DNA from: Setoptus koraiensis
Taxonomy: Eukaryota > Arthropoda
Direction: 5' to 3'
Assembly: GCA_048013815.1 (NCBI GenBank)
Contig: CM106586.1
Span: 17,236,001 to 17,300,000, forward strand
Length of the DNA: 64,000 nucleotides
Positions 20,341 to 33,600 of this stretch are shown here, piece by piece. Under the pieces are notes generated by a model, which was not told where the DNA came from, ran no database searches, and was given only the letters and a program-made list of their open reading frames with translations. The first letter of the stretch is position 1, and each line of letters opens with the position of its first letter. A program made the translations under genes and the position numbers.

Positions 20341-20377
20341 CGCAATTGTCTGGCCGTGTCACCGCCAGACAATTGCG
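20341..20377. repeat. Perfect inverted repeat, 14 bp arms
   Basis: CGCAATTGTCTGGC (20341-20354) is followed after 9 bases by its exact reverse complement (20364-20377). In RNA or single strands this would form a stable hairpin. Confidence 0.9.
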
Positions 20378-21290
20378 ATTGCGGCGACAATCTTGGGGGC
20401 CGCTTTCGGCTTTCGCTTTTGCTCGACGCTCACACTGGTTATTTATTCACACTGGCAACTGTGGGCCTCGTGACAACGGGGAATTAAAACACAATTATGT
20501 CGCGACGCGACAACAATTGGGCCCAATCTCGATTTATCTTCATTCAATTGTTCGTCAAGTGACGCGAGCGCCCCTGACGGCCGGCTTCCAATTATAATAT
20601 TGGCCGGGAAAGGATGATTTGGGGCCGACGAACCGGTTTTAGTTTGCTCAATGTTTGCAACAGCTCAAGTTGCCATAGTTGCTTTAGGGCGACATCCCCT
20701 TCTTATCCCCGCCATAATGAGTGAGTTGTTGTCGGCGTTTCGTGCGATGCGATATTCGCATTAGCGCCACTGGCGACGCCAATTGAATTGGGGCCCGAGC
20801 GTGTTTGTGCGCTGTTGCTTATGCGTGCCTGCGTTAGTTAGTTTTGTCTGCTGTTTGCGATTATTATCTGCAATTTATCAACAAAATCAGCCAACTTGAA
20901 CTGTGTGCTATATGATTATTACATGTATTTGCATACGCAACAGCGGCGTGTGTAATCACACAACAAGAAACAACGACAGCGACGATAATAGATTCTCAAC
21001 AGAGATAAATGGCGCTCGTTGTAGATTGATGATTTTATCTATTATTCACTTCCTATTGCGTTTGTTCGTTTGTTTGTTGATCTCTCTCTCGCTCTACACA
21101 CACGCCTGACGTATATCTGGCTGGTGCGCGCCAGAGTGGGCCGGCCAGTTTGTTCGGGGTGCATGATTTGAATTCGTGACGACGCCGAAACATGCTACGG
21201 GAATGGGGCCCAATTTCGCTGTTGTGGCTCGTTTAATTTACAATTGGTTGACCGGACCGGGCGCCAGCTAGGGGGCGCCCTGTCCGCTCA

Positions 21291-21330
21291 CCCCTCAATT
21301 GCAACGGCGCGCGCCGTTGCAATTGAGGGG
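21291..21330. repeat. Perfect 40 bp palindrome
   Basis: The left arm CCCCTCAATTGCAACGGCGC (21291-21310) is followed without any spacer by its exact reverse complement (21311-21330). Just upstream GGGCGCC and GGCGCCC (21260-21280) form another inverted pair, and just downstream CCAATTGCGCAATTGG (21393-21408) is a 16 bp palindrome. Confidence 0.95.
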
Positions 21331-21775
21331 CGCGACAAACTCCAATGAAAATATAACAGTTTCCAATTGATTTAATTTGAGCTCGCCGGGCCCCAATTGC
21401 GCAATTGGAGCTTGCCAGCGCAATTGGGCTCCAATTCGCTGGCTGGCTGGCTGGCTAGCTGGCTGGTACGAGCTGATTGTGAGTCAGTGATCAGCTGTTG
21501 GGCTTGAGTCAAGTATGAGCACACAAGTAGCGACACTCCACTTCACTGGCTCTTTATGAGGGCGCCCTTTTGCCCCCCCCCCCCGCCCGCCATAATATCC
21601 GTTGGCACTACAATGTGATCGCGCAGTCACTGCCACTGCTGGATTGCGTAATGCCGATGAATGCAGTGGGGCAAATGGAAATATACAAATATTTGCATAA
21701 GTACAACTATAAGCTATTAAGTTTGTTTGTGCGTGTGTGTTGTGCCGTTATTCAGTAATATCCAGTGTATATGCC

Positions 21776-21836
21776 AACAGTACATACGAACAGTACATAC
21801 GAACAGTACATACGAACAGTACATTCGAACAGTATA
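21776..21836. repeat. 13 bp tandem repeat, GTACATACGAACA
   Basis: About four and a half copies of a 13 bp unit with one substitution (ATTCG for ATACG) in the fourth. Confidence 0.9.
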
Positions 21837-24800
21837 TACAGCGGGCCCCATTGTTGGCTGTGTCTATCTCGTCCAGACAGCTGACTCTCTCAAGAGAATA
21901 TTACCGTGTGTGTGTGTGTGTGTGTTGGCGGGCCCCATTCAGGTGAATTACTGCGCTCTCGCGCGCTGCTCGGCGTTACTTGTCAAGGGCCCCGGCCGAT
22001 AATCTGGTGTGTACAGTGAGACGACATGTGTATATCATTATATAAGCGATTGGAAACATTGGCAACACACGGGGCCAACTCGACAGGCTCGTTCGAGTAG
22101 CGCCAGATGGAAAAAAGCAGTTCTCGCCAACAAACTACTTGATGTGGCTACAATGAGACGGATAATTTATCACTATTTTCCATTTGCTGCCAATGGCGCC
22201 GCTTTCAACTCGCCTGCTTTCACTGCGCCACTTGATCAATATTTCATGCCGGCCGGCCGGCCACCAACTAACCCGCCGAATCGCCGGCTCAGTTCGCCAC
22301 CAGCACCGGCAGTGATGCAACTGATTTTTGGGCCCCTCGTTTGGGCTCTCTTACGTTGGACTTTTATTTGGATTCGTTTTGCAACATTTTGCCCATTCAA
22401 TTGTACCAAGACAAATCTACGCACACACTGTTCAACAGTGACTGTTGGCCAACAAAAATGACGATGCAAATTTAGCATAATGCAAATGATGATACACTCT
22501 CGATGCTGGTCGCTATTTGCACGAGTACGCTGAATTTTTACGCATATTATGCACTCCGGCAAACACCGAAACACTCGCAATGCCCACACAATAACGCCAA
22601 TATCCAATTTGGGCTAGACACACTGTAACAGTCGGACAGAGTTAACGGTTGGCCAGCAAACGTCAAACGCTGTCATTATAACGGTGCCACTGGCACGATA
22701 AAAGCAAATAACGGCCCACACAACGATTACAGTGCTCGGCTAGCCCCATTTGGCAGCGACCGATACGAGTCGCCCCACAAGCCAAAAAACTTTACTTTTT
22801 TCGATCCATTCGCATCCATATCGGACAGCTAAAACTGCCAACGATAAACATTGTCTGCTAATGCCCGTCGCTGTTGTTTTGGCGCAAACTTTAGTTTACA
22901 AGTTTTCAATTTTAATCATATTATATGATTCGCATAGCACACTGCAAGCGTCCAGCAACCAACGCACGAAAGGTATTCAAATCAATCAAACGGTCATTGC
23001 TGACCGACCTCACCTTGCTCTGCGTGCGTTTGTTGTGTCGCGCGTCTGGCCGGATTTTCACTGAAATTCACTGATATTCACAGCCCAGAGGCCCCAAACG
23101 AACGTGATTTGATTAGACGATCGCAGCCCATTGACACTTTGCTGGCCTCACGAGCGCCGGCTGCGCTTTTGGGGCCAGCCCAACGGCGACAGTTTCGCGC
23201 CGCTGACATTGAGGCGACCAGATAAAACGAGCCAAAGATAAAACTTTTAAACTAGGCACACACTCGGCCAGCTGCAACGGTGAGCAACCTCAAATGGGGC
23301 CGCACGCACATTCATCAATGACACCGTCAGAGCGGCTCAGTGTCGCCAATATCAACATGTCAAGCATGAAATTGATAGCTGCTACTTTGGGCCTGTCCAC
23401 TGCCGTTAAACAATTGGGGCCCTGCTCAGACAAACAGGCGACTTGTCCCACGACGACGAGCAACTTATCCGGCGCGCCAGGCAACCTATCGAGCCGTGCC
23501 AGCGACGATCGACGCGCTATTAGTGGCCGCCAGTAACTTGCTGATAGGCATGGTAATTGCTTAATTTGTGCCACCTTGATCCCCATTATATATCTAGAAA
23601 TTGGCACACATTGTGCAGATCTCTGGGCGTTTGCACGCCACAGCAGCGCGCCATCATGTGTCTCCCTGGGCAGCCCGCCGGCGCAAATGGGGCCCGCCAG
23701 CGCAAATGGGGCCCGCATTGTGTGAGTCGCTTTGTGCGAGTCGCGCGCTGCCAATCGGCCAGGCCGGCTCGGGTCGCCATCCTAGGGGCACTTTCGACAG
23801 CAATCATTCTGTTTGACATGGTCTTTTGCGGCTTTGCGTATGGCCGCCAGTTAGTATGGCGAACGAGGCGAACACGACGACCGGCTAAAGAGCTCAAACG
23901 CGACTAATGATGCATACAATTGACGGCTCTCCATAGATACATCTCTAGCTGGATACATGAGACGTGGCTCGAGAGCCGTTCGAGAGTTGAGGTCGTGGGG
24001 GCTTCCGACAATTTGCCTATTTGCCGTCCTAACGATGCAACGGTGCAGCCACGCGGCAGCACCACGAGCAGCGGCAAGTACGTGCTCGCCATACAGCGCT
24101 CTCGATATATCTCTATTATCTCATCATATTCTATTCAAACGGTTCTAACAACATTACAACGCACTGCATGCAGATAATAAATAAGTAGCACCAGTCGGCT
24201 GGCTGGCTGGCTGGCAGTGGGCCCCAAAGTGGATATTCAGAGCTCGCCGTTGAAATAAACACACAAAGAATTCATGTAGCATCACTCAAAAATCAGCCAA
24301 GCTTGACAGGTCCACGTGCGCCGTCATCATCGTCACTGGCGCTGATGATGATGAATGAAGAACCCAGTAAGACCTGTTCTTTTTCTTCAAGAAAAAAACC
24401 CAAAACATCGCACGGGCCCCCATTACTTTTACTTGTTATGCTGTATAATATGCCGTATGCGGTATGTATGCGATGTGACGCGCTGATAAATGTAAATATA
24501 ACATGTTACAGTTATATTGTTACATTGGGGCTGCATAGAAAGTGAAATTGCAAGTTGTTGGCCCCAGACTCTCACTAGTTTGTTCAGCTCTCACTAGTCT
24601 GACAAACAACGGAACTGGCTCGGTTGACACTTTGAATTTTTTCTGTCAGGTGATTCGATCAACACTGGCCCGTGGATCAGGCTTTCGCTTTCGCTATCGG
24701 TGTCGCCCCGGGTCGCTTGTTAAAATTGACTGCCAACTACGGGGGCAAAAGAGTTCTTATTACCTGTTTTGCACTTTTTATCCCGAGCTCTTGGAGCCCT

Positions 24801-24840
24801 CATTTATTTGTGTGTGTTTTTTTTTACTTTGATCGCATCG

Positions 24841-25215
24841 GTAGAATGGCACGTATATCACTGATACAGTATGAGGATATACTCGAATCTGGCTGACTTC
24901 GGGATATTCAGAGTTTCGTCCGACGCTGGATGTCGCCGCTAGTTTTGCCGTAATTTCTGCATTTAAGGACCAGCGATGACCAGCTCGGAAGGTTTCTTCA
25001 GAAGAACGAGGGATGCTTAGGCTGCTCCCTGGATTGTGATGGAATTAGTTCAAATAAATGATTGTGATTTACCAATTTATTGTATTTGTGGCCAGACTCG
25101 AAATGAAATCTCGAATTCATTCTGTTTGTCAGAGTCTTGTCGCGCAATTTTGCGTTGCTTGGACAAAAGATATTTGAACTTCAAGCAACAGAAGTGGAAG
25201 CGAATCAGCGATATA
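24841..25215 (+). pseudogene. Relic of the secreted-protein locus: promoter and 3' end, no gene
   Basis: TTTTGCCGTAATTTCTGCATTTA (about 24942-24964) matches the copy 5/6 promoter stretch TTTTGCCGTAATTTCTATAT-TTA. About 80 bp later TTCAAATAAATGATTGTGA matches the polyadenylation region after copy 4. The stretch 25154-25211 then matches 15658-15711, which lies downstream of copy 7. Order and strand agree with a whole gene unit whose coding part is gone. Matches are short and were judged by eye. Confidence 0.45.
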
Positions 25216-25696
25216 AACATACTTGTGAATTCGAAAATTTGAATTCTAGTCCAGTCTAGATTTCCTCTAGCCGTAGAGATGAATACGTACATAGATATTT
25301 GCAATACAATGATGCGATATGAGAGCGACAACCGGTGTGCACAAAACAAAGATGGTAAGACCATCTAGCGGGCCCCGTATCAACTGTGGGGCCCCAATTT
25401 CGTAACTAGTTGCCATTATTGTTCACCGGATGGCGCCAGGGTGGCAAAGTTCAAAAATTCAGGCGCCAACATGAATCCGATTATCTAATCTGTGATCTGT
25501 TTTTCTTTTCACTTTTCTCTTGATTATTTTTATTCATATTGGCGATTGGACACTCGATTGCGCTTAGAAAGCACAAATCACGACATCAGAGATCAACGGT
25601 CAACAGTGATGGCGAATTACAGACTGGCGGCCGTGGAGAGCAGCCAGAGATAGCTTGTTGTTGTTGTTGCAAGTAGCCACACTCAAGTCAGTCAGT

Positions 25697-27654
25697 ATGT
25701 ATGGTTATTCTCGGGCCCCAAGTGGCGCCACTGGGCCCCCAGCAACAAATACACAACAAATAGAGGAGGACAATGGAATGTGTAGTAAAGTGACGCCAGG
25801 AGCAACAAGAATGAGCAAAAGGAGCAGCGTTAGTAGGCGAAAGTGCAGAGATTTGACAAAATTGGTTACCAGTGGCGCCCTCTATAGAGCCAGAAACAGC
25901 TTAGATGGTGGCGATGACATGCGCATAGGGTCGCTGTGTGATGATATTAACAAACGACAGTCAATTGCGCAACAGCAACAGCAACAACAACAGCAGCAAC
26001 AACTCGATGATGGAGCCGACAAATGTATTTCGCAGCCAACACAAGCGGCCAATAGCGGCACTAGTGACGACGGTGGTGAGCCGAGAAACGACAACCACAA
26101 CGACAGCCAGCAACAGCCACATGCTAATGAGAAGACAAGTGCAAGTGATGAGGAGCGAGCAGTTGAAAGACCGATCGCATTGTTGGCGGATAAAGTAGCA
26201 GCAACAGAACAAGACGACGACGACGATGATGATGATGAAAAAGTGGCCGCTGTTGGCAGAATAACAAGAAAGAGAAGTGCTGAAAAAGTGCCAAACGAAA
26301 ACAGACACAAACAACAATCTAATGTTACATCATTAGCGCTGTCGTGTACCACTAATAACGATGATAATCATTCGGCAATAACAAGCTGCCAGCAGACAAT
26401 ACCTGAAATTGGAGCATCTCGGTCAGAGCAGCAGCAGCAACAGCAACAGCAACAGCGACAACAAGACAAGACACAACAATCGGCGAGTTGCGATTTAGCA
26501 GCGACAAGATCAAATGAATTTGCATACAATCTCAAGCAGCAATCACACAATCATACTTTTGGCAGCAGATCAGAGCAAGATAGCGGTGGCACTATTGTGA
26601 GAAAATGTCTCATACAGCCCACATCAAGTGAAATCGGCACCAGTAGAGCGAGCAAGCAGCACACCTCGAGGGCCAAAGACAAACAACACAACAGCGGCAG
26701 CAGCAGCAACAACAACAACAACTTGCTAATTTGTTCTTACCAGAGCTCATCAATATTGGCGACAAATAACAATAGTAACGATGGTACCAGTTGGAGAGCA
26801 AAAAAGACAATATTGAACAGCGTTGAATCGTCGCCACAATCTGGCTCGTCATCGACCTATCACTCTTCATCGGTGTGCTCGTCTCCGCTGTCATCATCAT
26901 CCAATAATCCATCAACTAATTATATAAATATAAATGCCAACATCACTGTTACAAGCGCCAAACAGCAGCAACAACAACAAGATTTGCGCAAGACACAAAC
27001 GTCCACAGTTGTTCATAATAGCATATTGCATCATATCAATAGTGATACCAATAATGATGAGCTAATAGAGGACGCCTATTACAACATATTACCATACAGT
27101 ATCAACAGAGCCAACATCAATGTGACAGACAATCCTGTGAACGCATTGTTTCTATCAAATGTCCAACAACAAGAAAAAAGAGACAAATTTAAAATATATT
27201 CAAATCCGCTGGACCAAACTGGCCAGCACCAACACCAACAGCGTCACTCAAACCCATACAACTGTCCTCGTCATATAATTGCGCCGCATAGCAACGATCC
27301 AACAAACAATAAAACCACACATAATGTGCAAACACCCATGGCATTAGATAGGCAGCAGCAGCAACAAAACGATTACGAGTATTATTGCGATTTAAGTTAC
27401 AACAGTAGCTCGCCAACCAACACCAACAACACACTGTCAGAAGCGCCAACAACAACAGCAACAACAACAAAACTGGATAGAGCGTCAATCAATAATGAAA
27501 GTGCCATGGACAACACACCGGCCGGCTTTCAATTAGGCAATAGACACATATCACAAATGTCACTCGACGACGATGACGGGCAACGTGCCGACGATGCAAG
27601 CCGCCATCAATTGACATTGGCCTCTGCCCGGCAGTCTAATTACATGCCAACACG
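25697..27654 (+). CDS. Ten: Teneurin exon 1 (putative first coding exon)
   Basis: The frame is open from a stop at 25607 and the first ATG is at 25697 (MYGYSRAP). It encodes 652 residues with Gln runs (about 25970-26000, 26428-26470), an Asp run (about 26212) and much Asn, Ser and His. It ends at ACACG|GTAAGT, a strong donor, leaving two bases of a codon. The next acceptor of the right phase with a long frame behind it is that of exon 2, about 11.7 kb on, which has the same composition. No domain is recognised. It might instead be an alternative first exon or belong to a separate transcript. Confidence 0.6.
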
Positions 27655-30600
27655 GTAAGTTCAATTCTCGGGCGCAATTCAATTTTACACTGAAATTATT
27701 TGCGTGCAACATAATGCATTCAGCATGTTTCTATCCAGCTTGAGCTTGACATTTTGCCTGCCCTCTGCTTGCTCTACATAATGGAAACACAATCTGTATT
27801 ATTATTTATCTGTCTGTCGTGTCGTATTTATCTCGGGTCTGTCCAACGTGTTGTGCCGACGAGGCATCAAATTGGCAGTTTGTGGGTCACAAACTTTGTG
27901 TGTCATAATCGCCACACTAATAGTTTATTTTTCTATTAATGGCCAGACACGAATCTATTTATTGGCGAGTCTGTTTGCGTCACAATGGGCACAAACTGGC
28001 GAGTAGTCTGACAGTTGCCACAATCAGGGTCGCGTCGGGTCGCGTCGCGAGCTCGCCACTTGGCTTCTCTCCATCAGCGGCGGCGCGCCTCGCCAACAAA
28101 TTTTGGGCCCCGCCCAAGCAATTGCAAAATCTCTCCACTTTAGCCCTTGCACACAAAGGGCAGATTTTCGCTTTGCTCTGCTGCTGGGTATATACCGAGG
28201 GGGAATATCCGCGGGGAATATCCCTAGCAGCAGCAGCAGCAGCAGCAGCATAGTGAAGAGCTGGCCAATTTTTTCTCTCTTATCCCCTGTCGGGTACGTT
28301 TGTTTGTGTGCACGAGTGGTTGTGCTCGTCGTCATTATGTCACCACGGGCACGGCAGGCCATTGAACAGCCAGATGAAAAGGTGAACTGTTAATATTGTC
28401 GTCTGGCTCGACTTTATTAAGTTTGTTTCTGCAGTTCAACAACGACAATGTATACGCTTGTGGCGCTTGTTTTATTTGTGCCCGAAGTTGTTGGGTTTCT
28501 GAAAACTAGCTGGCCAAGCCAGCCGCTGCAACTTTGCCGAATGAAAAAAAAACTTAATTAAATGCGTCATATACCACCGAACAACGCGGGCCGCACTTCT
28601 AAAAAGTGCGAGCACATGTTGTTGCTATAAAAACTCCATTGCTTGTGCGAGTGCGAGGTACAAACTGGAGCAAACACCAACCAAGTCGAGAGATTTGATC
28701 TCGCTGCCCGGCCAGCGCCCCTCATCATGGCAGCCTAGATGTTGTTGTTTGGTAACGGGGTTGCGCTGTCTGGAATTGGATCGCCTGCAGCCGACCAAAC
28801 TCGGCTAAACTGTGTCAGTTGCTGTTGTTGCTGTTGTGGCCGTTGTTGCTGTTGTGGCCGTTGTTGCTGTTGTTGCCGTTGTTGCTGTTGTTGCTGTTGT
28901 AATTTAGTATGGCCAGTCTAAAACTTCCACTAAACTGTCGTGGCCATTGAGTGCGCGAGTTCCAGTTTCATTTCATCATCATTTAAGGGCACACACACAC
29001 ACACACACACACTGACTCACAATGGTGATGTATGGGTCTAAGGCGATTACGTCATCATCGTTTCACCCAACGGGCTTTGGCCGGGTGTGTAAGTGTGTCG
29101 GATGGCCGTTGCACAAGCAGCAGCAGCAGCAGGCTTATACAGGATTATCTTTCGTATTTTGGCTCGGTCAGCTGCAGCGACCTAGAGGCCGACATGCCGG
29201 CGAGTGAGACGTGTAGCGGGTTTGTTGAAAGTTGTCGCCAGTTTCTTCTTATTTATTCATAGTTTATTTCCGATTCTCCGATTGTATCGATCGACACACT
29301 CACACACGAGAGAGACATTATATTATTTATCTGGACACACACACACACACACACTAACACACAGTGGCGATTCAGCGACAAATACATGGCGATCATGGTG
29401 GCATATCTCAATTGAGCGAGCCGTAACACACGTCGTAACCGTCACATCGTCGTCGATAGTTCACAGATTGTATCTACATGATGTGTGCGATTGTGAGTGA
29501 TAGTGTCAGATCGATAGTATCAGATTAGATGACGAGGCATTGATTGCCAACGCGCTGACCTTTTGTATAAAGTAACGGTGCAATTTTGCCAAAAACGCCA
29601 GCACCAGTAAAGCAGAAAAGTAGCAAAGTGGGCACCCTCGACGCCGGCCCAGTGATCTGTTTCAACACTTTCAACAAAACTCCTTTGGCCAGCCATTGGT
29701 GAGCTTTCGCCCGGTGCCCCCCGTTGGGATTATCCATGTATAGCCGATAAGACGAGTTTACCAGTGCCATACACACCGAGTAGTTACGTGTCCCCTCGCT
29801 GGGCCCAAAAATCTCTGTGTGTTGTCCCTGTCCGAGCTATCGCGCTGGCTTAGACCTGTCAATCAAAATGAGACACGCACACACCCGCCAACCTTGCGCG
29901 AGCCAGCCAAGATATTATTGGCGCGAATAAATGGAGCGCGAATGATATCTCACGCTATTCAGGGCCCAATCCGCTTGCCGGCTGCACTTTTGAATAGCAT
30001 CCTTCGGGCATCCTCGCAGTAGCTGGGCTCGTTATGGGCGCCAAGCGCCAGTTACATAACAAGCATTGGCTGTGTGTGTGTGTGGGGGGGGGGGCGACTT
30101 TGGGCGCATTCGGGGCGAATCCATTACGTGCTGTCGGCGCTGGAAATTTGCAAATTCCTATAAGAGACGCTGCGGCGTCGTGATTCGCTTCGCTCCCATT
30201 TCAAGTTTATCCCATCTCATCCCAGGCGAAACCATTGTTCTTGAAAGCGTGCGCGAGCGCACTAGAAGTTGCTGGTGCGTGCTGGAAGCCAATTGAGAAT
30301 TAGATTCAATTCAAGATTTGATCGATCTATCCCCAGCAGCAACTTCCACTCGTGCCGCTGGCTCGTGGCAACACCTACAAACATAACACGTGAAATATAA
30401 GATGACTCGGCAGGCAATTTGCTCCACTTTCAAACATCCAACGCTTGTGTACTTGAATGACTTTATGCAGCGTGAGTAGCGTTGAGAGGCGCCTGGCAAC
30501 TTGTTTGCGAGCAACACTCGATATTGCATATTCGCTCATTGCATTCATTCGCTATTCAGTGCCGTGATCTACTTGCCGGCATTAAGTTGCTGGCGCCGTC

Positions 30601-33600
30601 GGTGTTGTTGTCGGTGCCGCTGGAAAAGCCCACTTGAGTCACTGTGCTCAAAGTGGGAAAAGTGTGCCTGGACTGGGGACCCGCATAAGCCGAACCAATT
30701 GGCTGTGCACCTCTGCTGGCTTTTGATAGATGCACTCGCTTCAATCACTGTTCATCTGGAACACGTGCTACCTCTATTAGCCCCCCGTTCACCTTTGGTG
30801 CCGCGTCTAACAGCAGTTATTGTTATCTAGTATTAGTACAAATAGACAATATGCAAATGGCTCAATATTGTCGATATTCTCTTTCCCTTTCTCAATCCGG
30901 CGCGCGCCAACTACTCATGTCGCCGCTAATGATTTGCATAAAATCCTACTGGGTGCTGTGCCGCCGGCACTATTGTTGTCATAGCGTGTGGGCTTGCGAA
31001 AGGGCCGCCTGCAGCCCTTTCACCTGACGAGCTCGCCCGGGTTGTGGCTTACATTTTAAGCGTGCGAGAGGCCGATAAATTTAATCATCAATGCTGTTGT
31101 TCAATTCGATTTCTTGATCTCATTTACAGCCACTGACCAAATCCTCGTTTATTGGTTTATTGCGCGATCCATTATTGGCGAGAGATTCGCCTTCGTCTTG
31201 GCGCTGTGTCATGCCGCTATCAATATTGTCACGATTGCGCAACAACACAAACATACCAGATAATCACCCCGTGCACTAATCTCGTTGAATTAGTTTAGTG
31301 GTAATGGCGTTGAGGCCGGCATTGTTTGAGAGAGTCTTATGGCCTTATGTCGAGTTTGTGCGACACGATTGTGCGCCCTAGCGACAAATTGTATCTTGTG
31401 CGACCCCCGAGACCAGTGCTGTCCACTTGCGCTGACCCCGGGCTCCAGCTCGCCCGGTCGTGTCCGTCCAACTGGGCACCTATATCTGAGAGCTTCGCTC
31501 GTCCGCTGCAAACGGTGTTCAGCTGTCCGATTGGAAATCTCGTCGATGCTGTGCGGTCGTGAGAGCACATGCATACAAAAACGCATCCTTATCGTTTATT
31601 GATATAATCAATCAATCGTCCACCGCATCAGTGCCTGCTATCACTTCCGACCATCTCGCCCCTGACTCCTACGAGGGCTCATAGGAGCTTGCCAGAAATG
31701 CTCGTGTGTGTATGTTGGCAAGCAGCTATCTAAATCAGATCAGAACGCGCACTGCAAATATTGTGCGTAAGTGCTTAGCTCGCCAAAAGGTCCGTCGTGC
31801 AAGCGAGCATGAGGTAGCTAACAAAACAAGAGCAAAAGTCTAGATTATCGACTCATGCCGCCGGCCTCTGACCGGCCCATGTCCAGCGATCACCGAGAGA
31901 TGGATGTTATCGTGTCGAATGGCTGTTGAGCACTCTCGCTTCCACTGGTCTCACAGCAGCTGGCGCACATGTGCTATCTGGCTTTCCATCGGGCCGGCGC
32001 GCTCTGTCATTTAGAGTCATCTAATAAAGATATCCAAAGGAAGCCTCCATAATGCGCTCGGGCATGTGTGACAATGGCGCCCATTGTCGAGCTCGCTGGA
32101 GGAAGACGAATCTATAATCTCATCATTTCGAACATTTATTTCAAACATTCTTTCTTTGTTCGTTGCGCCCCCAGCGCAACAACTGCAACTGAGCGCGCGT
32201 TAGATTCCAAGCCGGGCCACCAGCATCCATAATCTTTCACTTTCATCTTTAACTGCATGACCGGCCACTGTACTGTCCCAGGGGCTGCTTTTGTCTATTA
32301 TCTGTCATATCAAATCTTTTGCTTGCTCTCGTTCGTCGTCTGGTCGCCCATTCGCTCGTTCGCTCGTCCGTTCGCTAATATTCGCTCGATGTTTGTGTGT
32401 GTGCCATTCGTCACATTACGCTCCTTTGATTACAATAATCGTAAAATTTGCTACCAACAAATCGCTGCCACATCCATCACCATGTCTTATGGGTGATATC
32501 ATCCATGTGCATGTTGTATGTTTTTCACTTACAAAATGCAAGTTACAACTCACTTGGCAGAACAAGCGCAGACAAAGCGCAGTTTTACTGTCACAATTAC
32601 CATTTATGACAACGACAGCCATAATGAATATGTGCCACTCACAGTGCCTGTCAATGAGTGACGCTCTCTCGGTCTCGAACATCATTGGAGAATGCCCTTC
32701 AAACATTAAAATCCGATACTATGTTGCCCATTCGGGTCAATATGGTCCAAACGGTGGGTTTTGGCCTCGTGTTCAACTGCAACTGCGGCAGTGTTAGTAT
32801 CAGTGCACGGCCGGATCAGGTGCCAGTCAGCCGGCCAGTCGGCCATGATACAGTGTAAACTGTGTCAGTTAATGGCGATAGGAAGTAGAACAAAACGCGC
32901 TGATATAACTTGATTTTATGCTTGCTCCATTGTCATGCTTGTCAGGCCATTTATGATGATACCAATCGTGAAATTTTAGCGCAACATAGCAAATGTGCCC
33001 CTGCGCTTTCGCTGTTCCTCTGCTCATCATAGCGCACCAATAGCTGCAATTTAATTGTTATATAATCATTTGTTACTCTCAATTTAATGCTGCTTGCTCA
33101 CGCGCCAGTCCCCTTGATTGTGCTCGCCAACAGAGACTGTCTATCGTTATTGCTTCTATTGTTCTAGCCGGGGCTGCAATTGTAACTGGTCAATCTCTTT
33201 GTCGTGTGCGTGTCTCAATGAACAATGAATTGGGCGCACACACACACACTGAATGAATAGCGACAGTATTACAACTAGGTAACGGTGGCCACACAGTTGT
33301 GCAACGACACACTAAATTATTTGATGTATCCATGGTTTTGTTTGCAAAGATTCTCACTATTGATCACCAACGGCAACAACCAGTTTTACTATTAGTAGTC
33401 GGCGTTGTTATTGTTGTCGCTGGGTGTGCAGCGTGTAAATTGTCGTTGTTTGTACAAGCACCATTTGTGATTATGATATCTTATTTGGTCAGTGATGTGA
33501 GTGGGGTTATATGTCCAGTATGTAGCTAAATGCAACAGAAACAGAAAACCAACTCCATCTTACAAATAGAATGGGCCGATTCTCTCATCGTGCTTGATTA

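Larger units (their letters stand above)
16585..24840. other. Second GC-rich gene-free block
   Basis: No gene is supported. As in the first 5 kb, many overlapping frames arise from GC content. Features that can be seen are GGGGCCCC octamers (for example 18220-18227, 18472-18479, 18497-18504), a GGCC run at 19434-19453, GCCA/CTGG runs (16966, 21441, 24199), microsatellites, and a group of perfect inverted repeats at 20.3-21.4 kb listed separately. Part of it may act as upstream sequence of the teneurin gene, but no promoter can be picked out. Confidence 0.65.

Noticed and set aside
17124-24150. Long frames such as 17407-18030, 19914-20597 and 23290-23754
   Set aside because: Same GC effect; several run through microsatellites and antisense frames are equally long.
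25882-26352. Minus-strand frame rich in Cys, Ser and Val opposite teneurin exon 1
   Set aside because: It is the antisense shadow of CAG/CAA (Gln) codon runs in exon 1.
32291-32797. 168-codon open frame in teneurin intron 1
   Set aside because: No domain, composition like its surroundings, no credible splice sites or signal peptide.
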